Both the position numbers and the translations under genes were made by a program. The notes under the pieces are model-generated. The model ran no database searches, was not told the origin of the DNA, and saw only the letters and a list, made by a program, of their open reading frames with translations. Of a stretch of DNA of 64,000 nucleotides, positions 27,162-43,972 are shown piece by piece. Numbering within the stretch: the first letter of the stretch is position 1; each line of letters begins with the position of its first letter. The stretch is from the NCBI RefSeq assembly GCF_004361835.1, contig NZ_SNWD01000003.1, positions 186,001 through 250,000 on the forward strand, written 5' to 3'. The DNA comes from Stakelama pacifica. Lineage in GTDB: Bacteria > Pseudomonadota > Alphaproteobacteria > Sphingomonadales > Sphingomonadaceae.

Positions 27162-28088
27162 TCACGCTTTCAGACTTTCAAGCGCCACCGGAAAGGTTTT
27201 GGCGCAAAAGGCACAATCCACCCCGATCACACCGTTTTCCGCCATCGCCTCGCGTTCCGATTCGGGGAATTTGGCGAGGACCTGACCGATATATTCGGCG
27301 TCGCAGCGGCAGCCGCGGCTGAGCGACACAGCGCTGAGCGTGCGAACCTCTCGCTCCTCATTGTACAGCCGCCAGACCAGATTTTCGAGCGGGATGCCCG
27401 GATCGCCCAGCTCATCGACGCCCATCGTCGCTGCCAGCGTTTCGACATGCTGCCATTCGGGATGGTCGAGCCGGGTATGGATACGGTCGCGCCCCTCCTC
27501 TCCTTCAGGAAGATGCTGGAGGAACAGGCCCGATGCCACCATCGCCCCATCGTCGCGACGTCCCGCATTCAGGCGAACAAGGCTGGGGATCTGTTCGGAT
27601 TGGAAGAAGTAATTTTCCGCCGCTTCCGAAAGCGTCGCGCCGTCGAGCGGCACGATGCCCTGATAGCGCTCGCCCGTTGTCGCCTGATCGAAAGTAATAC
27701 CCAGAAATCCATTGCCGAACAGCGCAAACAGGCTGGGCTCGTCTGGCCCTTCGCCCAGTTTGTCGGCATCGAACTGGACATAGCCGCGCAGCTCGCCGCC
27801 CTTAAAGTCGCAGACCATCAGATCGACAATCCCGTTCTGCGTCTGCGCCTGCATGGTAAGCTGACCGCCCGCATCCTTCAGCGTCGAGCCGAGCAAGGCG
27901 GTGAGCGCCAGCGCTTCGCCGAGCAGCCGCTCGATCACCGGCGGATAGGCATGGGCGGCAAGGATTTCCTCGATCACGGGGCCGAGCCGGACCAGCCGCC
28001 CGCGTGCATTCTTATCGGGAATCGTGAAGCCGATCGCACGATCCAGATCGGGGGTGTTGGTATCGATATTCAAAACAAACCTCGTCAT
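27162..28088 (-). CDS. hslO: Hsp33 redox-regulated molecular chaperone
   Basis: The 308-residue cytoplasmic holdase is activated when oxidation releases zinc. The zinc-binding cysteines are CRCD and CAFC near the C-terminus (about residues 255-290). The N-terminal domain has FTIPDKNARGRLVRLGPV. The start at 28088 (MTRFVLNIDTN) fits the family; the frame is open 8 codons upstream. A -35/-10 like pair (TTGTAA-N16-TATTTA) lies about 80 bases upstream on the minus strand. Confidence 0.93.
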   Translation of the reverse strand: MTRFVLNIDTNTPDLDRAIGFTIPDKNARGRLVRLGPVIEEILAAHAYPPVIERLLGEALALTALLGSTLKDAGGQLTMQAQTQNGIVDLMVCDFKGGELRGYVQFDADKLGEGPDEPSLFALFGNGFLGITFDQATTGERYQGIVPLDGATLSEAAENYFFQSEQIPSLVRLNAGRRDDGAMVASGLFLQHLPEGEEGRDRIHTRLDHPEWQHVETLAATMGVDELGDPGIPLENLVWRLYNEEREVRTLSAVSLSRGCRCDAEYIGQVLAKFPESEREAMAENGVIGVDCAFCAKTFPVALESLKA

Positions 28089-28167
28089 CCCCGCTTTGCA
28101 GCCGGGACCCATCGTCCAAAGGCAATGCGGGCATCCGGTTAATTACTGGACACCCGCGTTCAGAGAT

Positions 28168-28195
28168 TAAATAGGATGGTTCGGCGGCGTTACAA
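28168..28195 (-). promoter_or_regulatory. Possible sigma-70 promoter of hslO
   Basis: On the minus strand TTGTAA (28190-28195) and TATTTA (28168-28173) are separated by 16 bases, upstream of hslO. This is a plausible but unproven promoter. Confidence 0.35.
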
Positions 28196-28212
28196 TGCAC
28201 CGCACAAAAGGA

Positions 28213-29160
28213 TCAGCCGATCTGGCCGAAACACCATCGCAGAATCGACTTCTGACCATGAAGCCGGTTTTCCGCTTCGGGCCAGATCAGCGATTGCGGG
28301 CCATCGATCACCGCCCCGACCACTTCCTCGCCGCGATGCGCGGGAAGGCAATGGAGGAACACCGCATCGGGCTTTGCGCGTGCCATCAGCGCTTCGGTGA
28401 CCTGATAGGGCATCATGGCAGCAAGCTTTTGCTCTGCATGTTGCTGACCCATCGAAATCCACGTGTCGGTGACGATGACATCAGCGTCGGCGGCAACGGC
28501 TTTAGGGTCGCGATGAATCGCGATTTTTGCGTCGCTGCCCGATAGGCGCGCAGACGCTTCGTCGATCCAGCGGCGTTCGGGATCATAGCCTTCGGGGCAG
28601 CCGATATCGAGCGAGAAGCCGAACAGCCCCGCCGCTTCGATAATCGAGTGGAGCACATTGTTGCCGTCGCCCAGCCACGCCCATTTGCTGCCCGCCAGCG
28701 CTTTGCCCGCCTCGGTCACGGCGAGCAGGTCAGCGACGATCTGGCAGGGATGCGACGCGTCGGTCAGGCCGTTGATGACGGGGACGCTGGCATAATGCGC
28801 CATTTCCTCCGCCTTGGCATGATCGTCGGTACGGACCATGATCGCGTCGCAATAGCCCGACAGGACGCGTGCGGTATCGGCAACCGTCTCACCCCGGCCG
28901 AGCTGGGTCGATGCGCTGTCGAGCACCAGAGCGCTTCCGCCCAGCTGGCGCATCGCCATGTCGAAGCTGACGCGCGTACGGGTCGAGCTTTTTTCGAATA
29001 CCATGGCGAGCGTGCGCCCGGCGAGCGGCGCGTCGTCATCCGGCGCGCCTTTGGGTTTGCCTGCGCGCGCGGTTTTGCGTGCGTGCGCATCGGTAAGAAT
29101 GGCAGAAATACCGTCGGTGCCGGCGTCGGAAAGGTTCAGGAAATTGCGATATTCGGTCAC
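28213..29160 (-). CDS. argF: Ornithine carbamoyltransferase
   Basis: The 315-residue enzyme makes citrulline from ornithine and carbamoyl phosphate. The carbamoyl-phosphate motif STRTR is at about residues 58-62, HPCQ in the middle, and the ornithine loop [11 protein letters not shown] at about 268. It lies 91 bases after argD on the same strand, giving an arginine pair. Confidence 0.95.
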   Translation of the reverse strand: MTEYRNFLNLSDAGTDGISAILTDAHARKTARAGKPKGAPDDDAPLAGRTLAMVFEKSSTRTRVSFDMAMRQLGGSALVLDSASTQLGRGETVADTARVLSGYCDAIMVRTDDHAKAEEMAHYASVPVINGLTDASHPCQIVADLLAVTEAGKALAGSKWAWLGDGNNVLHSIIEAAGLFGFSLDIGCPEGYDPERRWIDEASARLSGSDAKIAIHRDPKAVAADADVIVTDTWISMGQQHAEQKLAAMMPYQVTEALMARAKPDAVFLHCLPAHRGEEVVGAVIDGPQSLIWPEAENRLHGQKSILRWCFGQIG

Positions 29161-29251
29161 GAGGTTTCTCTCCTCAAACCGCCCTGCGGGAACGGGCAGA
29201 AGGAGCGCTTAGCGCCCGCCCTTCCCGCACGAACGGCGTAATTCAGCGCTG

Positions 29252-30442
29252 TCAGTCGTCGGTCGGCGGCACATAAGCGCGGGCGCCCGCGCTCAGCTTC
29301 TCGACCGCTTCGTCGATATGGCTCTGTTCGATGATCAGCGGCGGAAGCAGGCGGACGGTATTGTCGCCCGCAGCGACCGTCAGCAGGCCGTGATTGTCGC
29401 GCAGATGCGCCACGAAATCGCGGCTGGGATGCTTCATTTTGATACCCAGCATCAGGCCGTGTCCGCGCACCAGTTCGAACAGATCGTCATGGTTCGGGAT
29501 CATCTGTTCCAGCGCCGACCGCAGGCGATTGCCCATCGTTTCGACATGTTCGAAAAAGCCGTCCTCCAGCATCACATCGAGCACAGCCTCGCCCGCTGCC
29601 ATGGCGAGCGGATTGCCGCCATAGGTCGAACCATGCGTGCCGAATACCATACCCTTGGCCGCTTCTTCAGTCGCAAGGCACGCGCCGAGCGGGAAGCCGC
29701 CGCCGATGCCCTTTGCCGCCGCCATGATGTCGGGCGTGATGCCGTACAGTTCGTGCGCGAAGAACTTACCGGTCCGGCCATAGCCCGCCTGCACTTCGTC
29801 GAGGACGAGCAACAGGCCGTGCTCGTCGCACGCCTTGCGCAGCCCTTTGAGGAACGCCTCATCCGCCGGGCGGATGCCGCCTTCCCCCTGAATCGGCTCG
29901 ACAAGGAAACCAGCCGTATTGTCGTCGATCAGCGCAAGCGCGCCTTCCAGATCGTTGAAGTCGGCATATTTGAAGCCGGGGGCAAGCGGTTCGAAACCTT
30001 CGCGCATCTTGGGCTGGTTGGTCGCCGAAATCGCGCCGATGGTGCGACCGTGAAACGCGCTGCCAAAGGTGATGAGCGTGTGCCGCTGTGCATTGCCATT
30101 GGCGAAATGATAGCGGCGCGCAGTCTTGATCGCGCATTCGACCGCTTCGGCACCCGAATTGGTGAAGAAGACCGTGTCGGCGAAGGTGTTGTCGACCAGC
30201 CGCTGGGCAAGATGCTCGCCCTGCGGCGAACCGTACATGTTCGACACATGCATCAGCGTCGCGGTCTGTTCCTGAATCTTCTTCGTCAGGTGCGGATGGC
30301 CATGGCCGAGGCAGTTCACCGCGATTCCGGCGGCGAAATCAAGATAGCGCTCACCGCGCTCGCCGATCAGATAGCAGCCCTCCCCTCGCACCGGGCGCAC
30401 GTCGCACCGCGGGTAAACGGGCATGAGCGCTGGGATCGACAT
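29252..30442 (-). CDS. argD: Acetylornithine (or succinyldiaminopimelate) aminotransferase
   Basis: The 396-residue class III PLP-dependent aminotransferase contains NSGAEAVECAIK, LVLDEVQAGYGRTGK and the PLP lysine in AAAKGIGGG (about residue 244). It uses N-acetylornithine in arginine synthesis and may also serve lysine synthesis. It is directly upstream of argF. Confidence 0.94.
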   Translation of the reverse strand: MSIPALMPVYPRCDVRPVRGEGCYLIGERGERYLDFAAGIAVNCLGHGHPHLTKKIQEQTATLMHVSNMYGSPQGEHLAQRLVDNTFADTVFFTNSGAEAVECAIKTARRYHFANGNAQRHTLITFGSAFHGRTIGAISATNQPKMREGFEPLAPGFKYADFNDLEGALALIDDNTAGFLVEPIQGEGGIRPADEAFLKGLRKACDEHGLLLVLDEVQAGYGRTGKFFAHELYGITPDIMAAAKGIGGGFPLGACLATEEAAKGMVFGTHGSTYGGNPLAMAAGEAVLDVMLEDGFFEHVETMGNRLRSALEQMIPNHDDLFELVRGHGLMLGIKMKHPSRDFVAHLRDNHGLLTVAAGDNTVRLLPPLIIEQSHIDEAVEKLSAGARAYVPPTDD

Positions 30443-30485
30443 GGCAGGACTCCTTGAACAGTCTGGCTTGGTAAAAACACCTTGG

Positions 30486-30520
30486 TGAAACGAAAACGGG
30501 CGGTCCGTCGGAACCGCCCG
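30486..30520 (-). terminator. Rho-independent terminator of the ABC permease gene
   Basis: The stem CGGGCGGT/ACCGCCCG (30497-30504 with 30513-30520) is followed on the minus strand by GTTTTCGTTTC, 55 bases after the ABC permease stop and upstream of argD. Confidence 0.7.
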
Positions 30521-30574
30521 GATGCTGCTTTTACGTGGGAGCGTGGAGAAACGTCAACACACTCGCTCGCTCGC

Positions 30575-31408
30575 CTAATTCTTGATCTTCCACCCGCGTT
30601 TCAGCGCCGTGTAGCAGATCAGCCCCATGACGATGTCGAGGCCGAGGATCACAAGGCTTCCCCACCAGGGCGAATCGCTCACCCCCAGAAAGCCGTAGCG
30701 AAAGCCGGAGATGATATAGAAGAACGGGTTGAAGTGGCTGAACGTCTGAAACGCAGGGGCAAGCCGCTCGATCGAATAGAAGGTGCCCGACAGCAGCGTC
30801 AGCGGGGCAACGACGAAGTTCGTGACCGCCGCAGCATGATCGAACTTTTCCGCCCAGATCGATGTCAGAACGCCGATAAAGGCAAGGAATACCGCGCCGA
30901 GAAAGCCGAACCACAGGATCGCCCAGAGGTGGATCGGCGCGACATGCACGCCGGGCCACAGCGCCATCGCGAGCCAGACCGTCGCGCCGACGCAAAAAGC
31001 GCGGGTGACGGCGCCGCCGGTCAGCCCGGCGAGCAGCTCGGCGGTCGACAGCGGCGGCATCAGATAATCAACGATCGTGCCCTGCATCTTTCCGGCGAGC
31101 AGCGAGAAGCTGGCATTCTGGAACGCATTATTGAGCATTCCCATGATGATAAGGCCCGGCGCGATGAAATCGGCGAAATGCACGCCCATGATATCCGCAC
31201 GCCCGCGCCCGCCCAGAGCGATCGTGAAAATCACCAGATAGAGCAAGGTCGTAACCGCAGGCGCCCATACGGTTTGCAACTGCACCTTGAAGAAACGCCG
31301 CACCTCCTTGATATAGAGGGTCTTCAACCCGCCCCAATTGACGTTTCGGAAAATCGGAACGCCGGGGCTGGCCAATCGGTTTTCGCCGGAAATGGGCTGG
31401 TCGGTCAT
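30575..31408 (-). CDS. ABC-2 type transporter permease
   Basis: The 277-residue protein has six predicted membrane helices and the ABC-2 signature LSGTFYSIERLAP with FNPFFYIISGFRYGF, closest in appearance to YadH-type permeases. It probably exports a lipid-linked or hydrophobic substrate together with a separate ATPase. No ATPase gene is adjacent in the window. It is divergent from gcrA and closed by its own terminator. Confidence 0.85.
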   Translation of the reverse strand: MTDQPISGENRLASPGVPIFRNVNWGGLKTLYIKEVRRFFKVQLQTVWAPAVTTLLYLVIFTIALGGRGRADIMGVHFADFIAPGLIIMGMLNNAFQNASFSLLAGKMQGTIVDYLMPPLSTAELLAGLTGGAVTRAFCVGATVWLAMALWPGVHVAPIHLWAILWFGFLGAVFLAFIGVLTSIWAEKFDHAAAVTNFVVAPLTLLSGTFYSIERLAPAFQTFSHFNPFFYIISGFRYGFLGVSDSPWWGSLVILGLDIVMGLICYTALKRGWKIKN

Positions 31409-31482
31409 GGCAGCATCGCGTAGTCGTTGCGCCGCCGCCCCGCAAGCCGGTGCGAAAAAGTTAGTGCTGGGGAATATTACGA

Positions 31483-32169
31483 ATGAGCTGGACCGAAGAA
31501 CGCATCGCCACGCTGAAAAAGATGTGGGAATCGGGCATGACGGCGAGCCAGATCGCCGAGGAACTTGGCGGGATCAGCCGCAATGCAGTGATCGGCAAGG
31601 CGCACCGCCTTGGGCTGCAATCGCGCCCCTCGCCCGTGAAGGGCGCCGAGGGCGATACGAAGAAAAAAGCAGCGCCCAGGGCAAAGGCAGCGCCCGCGCC
31701 GAGCGCAGCGGCTGCGCCGGCCCCTGCCCCGACTCCGCCGCCCGCGCCCAAACCGGCACCTGCCCCCGCCCCTGCCCCTGCCCCTGAAATGGAGGCAAGC
31801 GACGAGGATGAGGTGGAGGAAAAGGCGCCCCGTCCGATCGTTCGCTCGGTCGGCCCCGGCGGCTTCATTCGTCAGAACCCCGCCGATCAGGCGCCCCCCG
31901 CGACGCCCGCCCCGCCCCGCCGGCTCGTCCCCGCCAAACCGTCGGACGAGATTGCGGGCAAGACGAGCCTGCTCGACCTGAATGAGCGGATCTGCAAATG
32001 GCCGATCGGCCATCCGGGTGAACCCGATTTCCATTTCTGCGGCGAAAAGGTGAACCCGGGCTTCCCTTATTGCGTCGAACATTGCGGCCACGCTTATCAG
32101 GCACAGATGCCGCGCCGCGACCGCCGTCCGCCGCCGCCGCTGCCCTATGGCGGCCCGCGCGTCCGCTAA
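31483..32169 (+). CDS. gcrA: GcrA cell-cycle transcriptional regulator
   Basis: The 228-residue protein starts MSWTEERIATLKKMW, followed by SQIAEELGGISRNAVIGK, the GcrA helix-turn-helix that reads methylated GANTC sites. The C-terminal domain (about 170-215) has the conserved Cys/His cluster ICKWPIGHPG...FCGEK...YCVEHC that contacts sigma-70 region 2. A long Ala/Pro/Lys linker (about residues 55-105) separates them, partly encoded by repeated CCTGCC units. GcrA and CcrM methylation drive cell-cycle transcription in alphaproteobacteria. Confidence 0.95.
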   Translation: MSWTEERIATLKKMWESGMTASQIAEELGGISRNAVIGKAHRLGLQSRPSPVKGAEGDTKKKAAPRAKAAPAPSAAAAPAPAPTPPPAPKPAPAPAPAPAPEMEASDEDEVEEKAPRPIVRSVGPGGFIRQNPADQAPPATPAPPRRLVPAKPSDEIAGKTSLLDLNERICKWPIGHPGEPDFHFCGEKVNPGFPYCVEHCGHAYQAQMPRRDRRPPPPLPYGGPRVR

Positions 32170-32182
32170 GACCGGCTGAAAC

Positions 32183-32225
32183 AAAAAAGGCCGCCGCATC
32201 CGACAAGGAGCGGCGGCCTTTTTTT
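32183..32225. terminator. Bidirectional Rho-independent terminator
   Basis: A long stem combining a run of A, GGCCGCCGC and its complement, then a run of T, lies between gcrA and a convergent membrane-protein gene. It would end transcription from both sides. Confidence 0.85.
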
Positions 32226-32241
32226 GGTCATGCAAGTGCGA

Positions 32242-32622
32242 TCAGCCGGGGGTGAACAGCCCCTGCAGCCCGACCAGAATCGCGATGATCCCGAAAATGG
32301 CGAGAACCAGTCCGCCGCCGGTCGTGCCGCTACGTTCGATCGCATGATCGCTCGACCGCCCTTTCAGCCGGTCCCAGAGCAGCGCGACACCGACCAGAAT
32401 GCCGACCACTTCATAATGGAAAAGGTGCGGGCCGCTGGTCAGATGGACGATCAGATAATAGCCGCCCGCGACCAGCGCGACCACGCCGATGATCCAGCCG
32501 AACGGGGCGAGTTTCGACGCGCCGCGCGACAGATCGTCACCCACCTTCGGGCTTTGCCGCAACAGCGCGACGGCAAGCAGAAACCCGCCAAGGATATTGG
32601 CGAGATCGAGCAGTAACGACAT
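32242..32622 (-). CDS. Hypothetical small membrane protein
   Basis: The 126-residue protein has four hydrophobic segments (about 5-20, 40-60, 68-85 and 102-122). The start at 32622 has GGGAAGG upstream. No family is recognised. The frame extends further upstream but overlaps parE and is not supported. Confidence 0.68.
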   Translation of the reverse strand: MSLLLDLANILGGFLLAVALLRQSPKVGDDLSRGASKLAPFGWIIGVVALVAGGYYLIVHLTSGPHLFHYEVVGILVGVALLWDRLKGRSSDHAIERSGTTGGGLVLAIFGIIAILVGLQGLFTPG

Positions 32623-32724
32623 TGGCCTTCCCTTTCGAACATGATGCTTCGGCTGCGCAACGTCCGATATGCGCCGTTGTTCACCGCTTGCGCCGGGAAG
32701 GCGCGGCCCTCTATACTCGCTGTC

Positions 32725-34707
32725 ATGTCCGAAGACCTGTTCGACGCCGGTTCGCCCGCCCCCAAAGATGATTATGACGCCTCTTCGATCGAGGTGCTTG
32801 AGGGGCTGGAACCCGTCCGGCGGCGGCCGGGCATGTATATCGGCGGCACCGACGAGCGCGCGCTGCATCACCTCGCTGCCGAGGTTATCGACAATGCGAT
32901 GGACGAAGCCGTCGCGGGCCATGCGAACCGGATCGAGGTGACGCTGGAGCCGGGAAACCGCCTGACCGTCACTGATAACGGACGCGGTATCCCGATCGAC
33001 CCTCACCCCAAATTTCCCGACAAATCAGCGCTGGAGGTCATTCTTTCCACGCTGCATTCGGGCGGCAAGTTTCAGGGAAAGGCCTATGCGACGTCGGGCG
33101 GGCTGCACGGCGTCGGGGTGAGCGTCGTCAATGCGCTGTCCTCCGATACGGTGGTCGAGGTCGCGCGCGACCGCAAATTATACCGCCAGCATTTTTCGCG
33201 TGGGACTACGCTCGGCCCGCTTGAACATGCGGGCGCCGCCCCCAACCGGCGCGGCACGATGGTGCGTTTTACCCCCGATACAGAGATTTTCGGGCCGGAA
33301 ATGCAGTTCAAACCCGCGCGGCTGTACAAGCTGGCCCGGTCCAAGGCCTATCTGTTCGCTGGCGTTGAAATCCGCTGGAAATGCGCGCCTGAACTGATTT
33401 CGGACGACACCCCGGCAGAGGCGGTGTTCCAGTTTCCGGGCGGGCTTGCCGACCATCTGAAGGAACAGGTGGGGCCGCGCGAATGCGCGACGGCGGATTT
33501 CTTCACCGGGCAGCAGGATTTCCCCGATGCGCAGGGCAAGGTCGAATGGGCCGTCGCCTGGCCGCTCTGGAGCGAGGGCAGCTATAGCTGGTATTGCAAC
33601 ACCATCCCGACGCCCGATGGCGGAACGCACGAACAGGGGCTGCGCGCCGCGCTCGTCAAGGGGTTGCGCGCGTTCGGCGACCTGACGGGGCAGAAAAAGG
33701 CGAAGGACCTTACTGCCGACGATGTCATGACCGGCAGCGAGCTGATGCTGTCGGTCTTCATTCGCGATCCGCAATTTCAGAGCCAGACCAAGGACCGGCT
33801 GACCAGCCCGGAGGCCGCCGGTCTGGTCGAGCGTGCGGTCCGCGATCATTTCGACCATTTCCTGTCGCTCAACATGGAGCGGGGCAAGGCGCTGCTCGGC
33901 TATGTGCTCGAACGCATGGACGAAAGGCTTCGCCGCAAGCAGGAGCGCGAGGTCAAGCGCAAGACCGCGACGAGCAGCCGCAAGCTGCGCCTGCCCGGCA
34001 AGCTGACCGATTGTTCGGCCGATGCGTCCGAAGGCACCGAGCTTTTCATCGTTGAGGGCGACAGCGCAGGCGGCAGCGCCAAACAGGCGCGCGACCGCAA
34101 GACTCAGGCGATTCTGCCGATCCGGGGCAAGATCCTGAACGTCGCATCGGCGACTTCGGCAAAGATTCTCGCCAATCAGGAGATTGCCGATCTGATTCAG
34201 GCGATGGGATGCGGCACGCGCAAGGAATGCCGCCCGGGCGATCTGCGCTATGACCGGATCATCATCATGACCGATGCCGATGTCGACGGCGCGCATATCG
34301 CCACGCTGCTGATGACGTTCTTCTTTCAGGAAATGCCTGAAGTGGTGCGGCGCGGGCATCTCTATCTCGCTCAGCCGCCGCTCTATCGCCTGACCTCGGG
34401 CACCAAGAGCCTCTATGCCCGCGACGATGCACATCGCGCCGAGCTGGAGGCGAAGGAGTTCAAGGGCAAGAAGGTCGAAGTGGCGCGGTTCAAAGGGCTT
34501 GGCGAGATGAATCCGGGCCAGCTTCGCGAAACGACGATGGATCCGAAAAGCCGCAGCCTGACCCGGATCACCTTGCCGCAGGAATATGAGGAGCGCGCCG
34601 GGGTGAAAGATCTGGTCGACCGGCTGATGGGTAACAACCCGGCGCATCGCTTTGCATTCATTCAGGAAAATGCCGGACGGCTCGACGAGGACGTCATCGA
34701 TGCCTGA
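32725..34707 (+). CDS. parE: DNA topoisomerase IV subunit B
   Basis: The 660-residue protein unlinks daughter chromosomes together with ParC. The GHKL ATPase features are DNAMDEA (about 63), DNGRGIP, and GLHGVGVSVVNALS. The TOPRIM motifs are EGDSAGGSAKQARDR and DADVDGAHI. The length and the lack of the GyrB-specific C-terminal insert indicate ParE. The start at 32725 fits; the frame is open upstream but has no support. Confidence 0.95.
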   Translation: MSEDLFDAGSPAPKDDYDASSIEVLEGLEPVRRRPGMYIGGTDERALHHLAAEVIDNAMDEAVAGHANRIEVTLEPGNRLTVTDNGRGIPIDPHPKFPDKSALEVILSTLHSGGKFQGKAYATSGGLHGVGVSVVNALSSDTVVEVARDRKLYRQHFSRGTTLGPLEHAGAAPNRRGTMVRFTPDTEIFGPEMQFKPARLYKLARSKAYLFAGVEIRWKCAPELISDDTPAEAVFQFPGGLADHLKEQVGPRECATADFFTGQQDFPDAQGKVEWAVAWPLWSEGSYSWYCNTIPTPDGGTHEQGLRAALVKGLRAFGDLTGQKKAKDLTADDVMTGSELMLSVFIRDPQFQSQTKDRLTSPEAAGLVERAVRDHFDHFLSLNMERGKALLGYVLERMDERLRRKQEREVKRKTATSSRKLRLPGKLTDCSADASEGTELFIVEGDSAGGSAKQARDRKTQAILPIRGKILNVASATSAKILANQEIADLIQAMGCGTRKECRPGDLRYDRIIIMTDADVDGAHIATLLMTFFFQEMPEVVRRGHLYLAQPPLYRLTSGTKSLYARDDAHRAELEAKEFKGKKVEVARFKGLGEMNPGQLRETTMDPKSRSLTRITLPQEYEERAGVKDLVDRLMGNNPAHRFAFIQENAGRLDEDVIDA

Positions 34708-34715
34708 GCGCTACG

Positions 34716-34964
34716 CTATTCACTGAGCGATTTCTGCTGAAACCGCGCGCGGCTCCACGCACCGGCGAGCATCAGAACCGCGCCCAGCGCAATGACGGCG
34801 ATCGCCAGCCATGGCGGCACGACGCCGTCGCGCGCGATGATCGCCAGCGCCCCGCCGATGATCGTGACGATCAGGCTGGCGATACGGAACGACCGCCCGG
34901 CGCGCAGGAATTCGCGGTGCCGGGCAGCGCGGCGGCGTTCATCTTCGGGGTCGGTCTGAGCCAT
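34716..34964 (-). CDS. Hypothetical small membrane protein
   Basis: The 82-residue protein has a charged, Arg-rich N-terminus (DPEDERRRAARHREF) and two hydrophobic helices (about 27-42 and 50-68). The start at 34964 is chosen because a good promoter (-10 at 34971-34976) ends only 6 bases before it, which suggests a leaderless mRNA. No family is recognised. It is divergent from rpoB. Confidence 0.65.
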   Translation of the reverse strand: MAQTDPEDERRRAARHREFLRAGRSFRIASLIVTIIGGALAIIARDGVVPPWLAIAVIALGAVLMLAGAWSRARFQQKSLSE

Positions 34965-34970
34965 CCGGCG

Positions 34971-34999
34971 AGTGTAGCGGTCTCGCCCGCGCGGTCCAA
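34971..34999 (-). promoter_or_regulatory. Sigma-70 promoter of the small membrane protein gene
   Basis: On the minus strand TTGGAC (34994-34999), a 17-base spacer and TACACT (34971-34976) lie directly before the start codon at 34964. The spacing implies a transcript starting at or very near the ATG. Confidence 0.55.
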
Positions 35000-35041
35000 A
35001 TGCGAATTGTTTGCGCACGCGCCGACCGGCCGCCGGGACGA

Positions 35042-35070
35042 TTGACTTGAAGGACCCGGCTTCCTATATC
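35042..35070 (+). promoter_or_regulatory. Sigma-70 promoter of rpoBC
   Basis: TTGACT (35042-35047), a 17-base spacer and TATATC (35065-35070) form a good housekeeping promoter. It would give a leader of about 195 bases before rpoB. No other gene lies between it and rpoB. Confidence 0.6.
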
Positions 35071-35273
35071 CGGCTTCCCCACCGATCGGGAAAGCAGGCG
35101 CCGTCGCGCAGCGCAATGCAAGGGATAGATCGGGCCGGGTATAAGAGACGCTGAAAAGCTGCGGTTTCCATCATGGGAGACTTGCGGCCTTTTCGCGTTT
35201 CATGGCGTGCCTGCCCCCGGAGGGTTTTCCGGGCGAGACGTTCGACGCACACGACAAAAGGCTGACAAGCAAC

Positions 35274-39422
<4,149 letters not shown>

Positions 39423-39502
39423 GGAACCGGGCGCCGCGTCGCCGCGCGGTGCCCCTCCCCCCCGCCCGTCAGAGATATCTTCCCCGAAGGGAAACATAAG
39501 AC

Positions 39503-43780
<4,278 letters not shown>

Positions 43781-43812
43781 TCGCCGCTGCCGCTTCGCAA
43801 TGTGCGAGCGTA

Positions 43813-43852
43813 AAAAAACCGCCGTCCGGCAGCTGTCGGGCGGCGGTTTTTC
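43813..43852 (+). terminator. Rho-independent terminator of rpoBC
   Basis: A run of A, CCGCCGTCCG, loop, CGGGCGGCGG and a T run form a long stem 32 bases after the rpoC stop. Confidence 0.88.
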
Positions 43853-43972
43853 GTATCCGGAAAGGGGGATGGCGACGGCCGGAAATCGCCCTTTGCCGCA
43901 GGATATGACCGAAGACCGGGCTAAGCGTCTATAAAGTCTCCGAGTCCTTTCCTCTTCCGGAGATTCAGCCCG

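Noticed and set aside
26016..28142. Plus-strand open frame of 708 residues opposite queC, a DUF3617-like gene and hslO
   Set aside because: It lies antisense to three recognisable genes and has no family resemblance.
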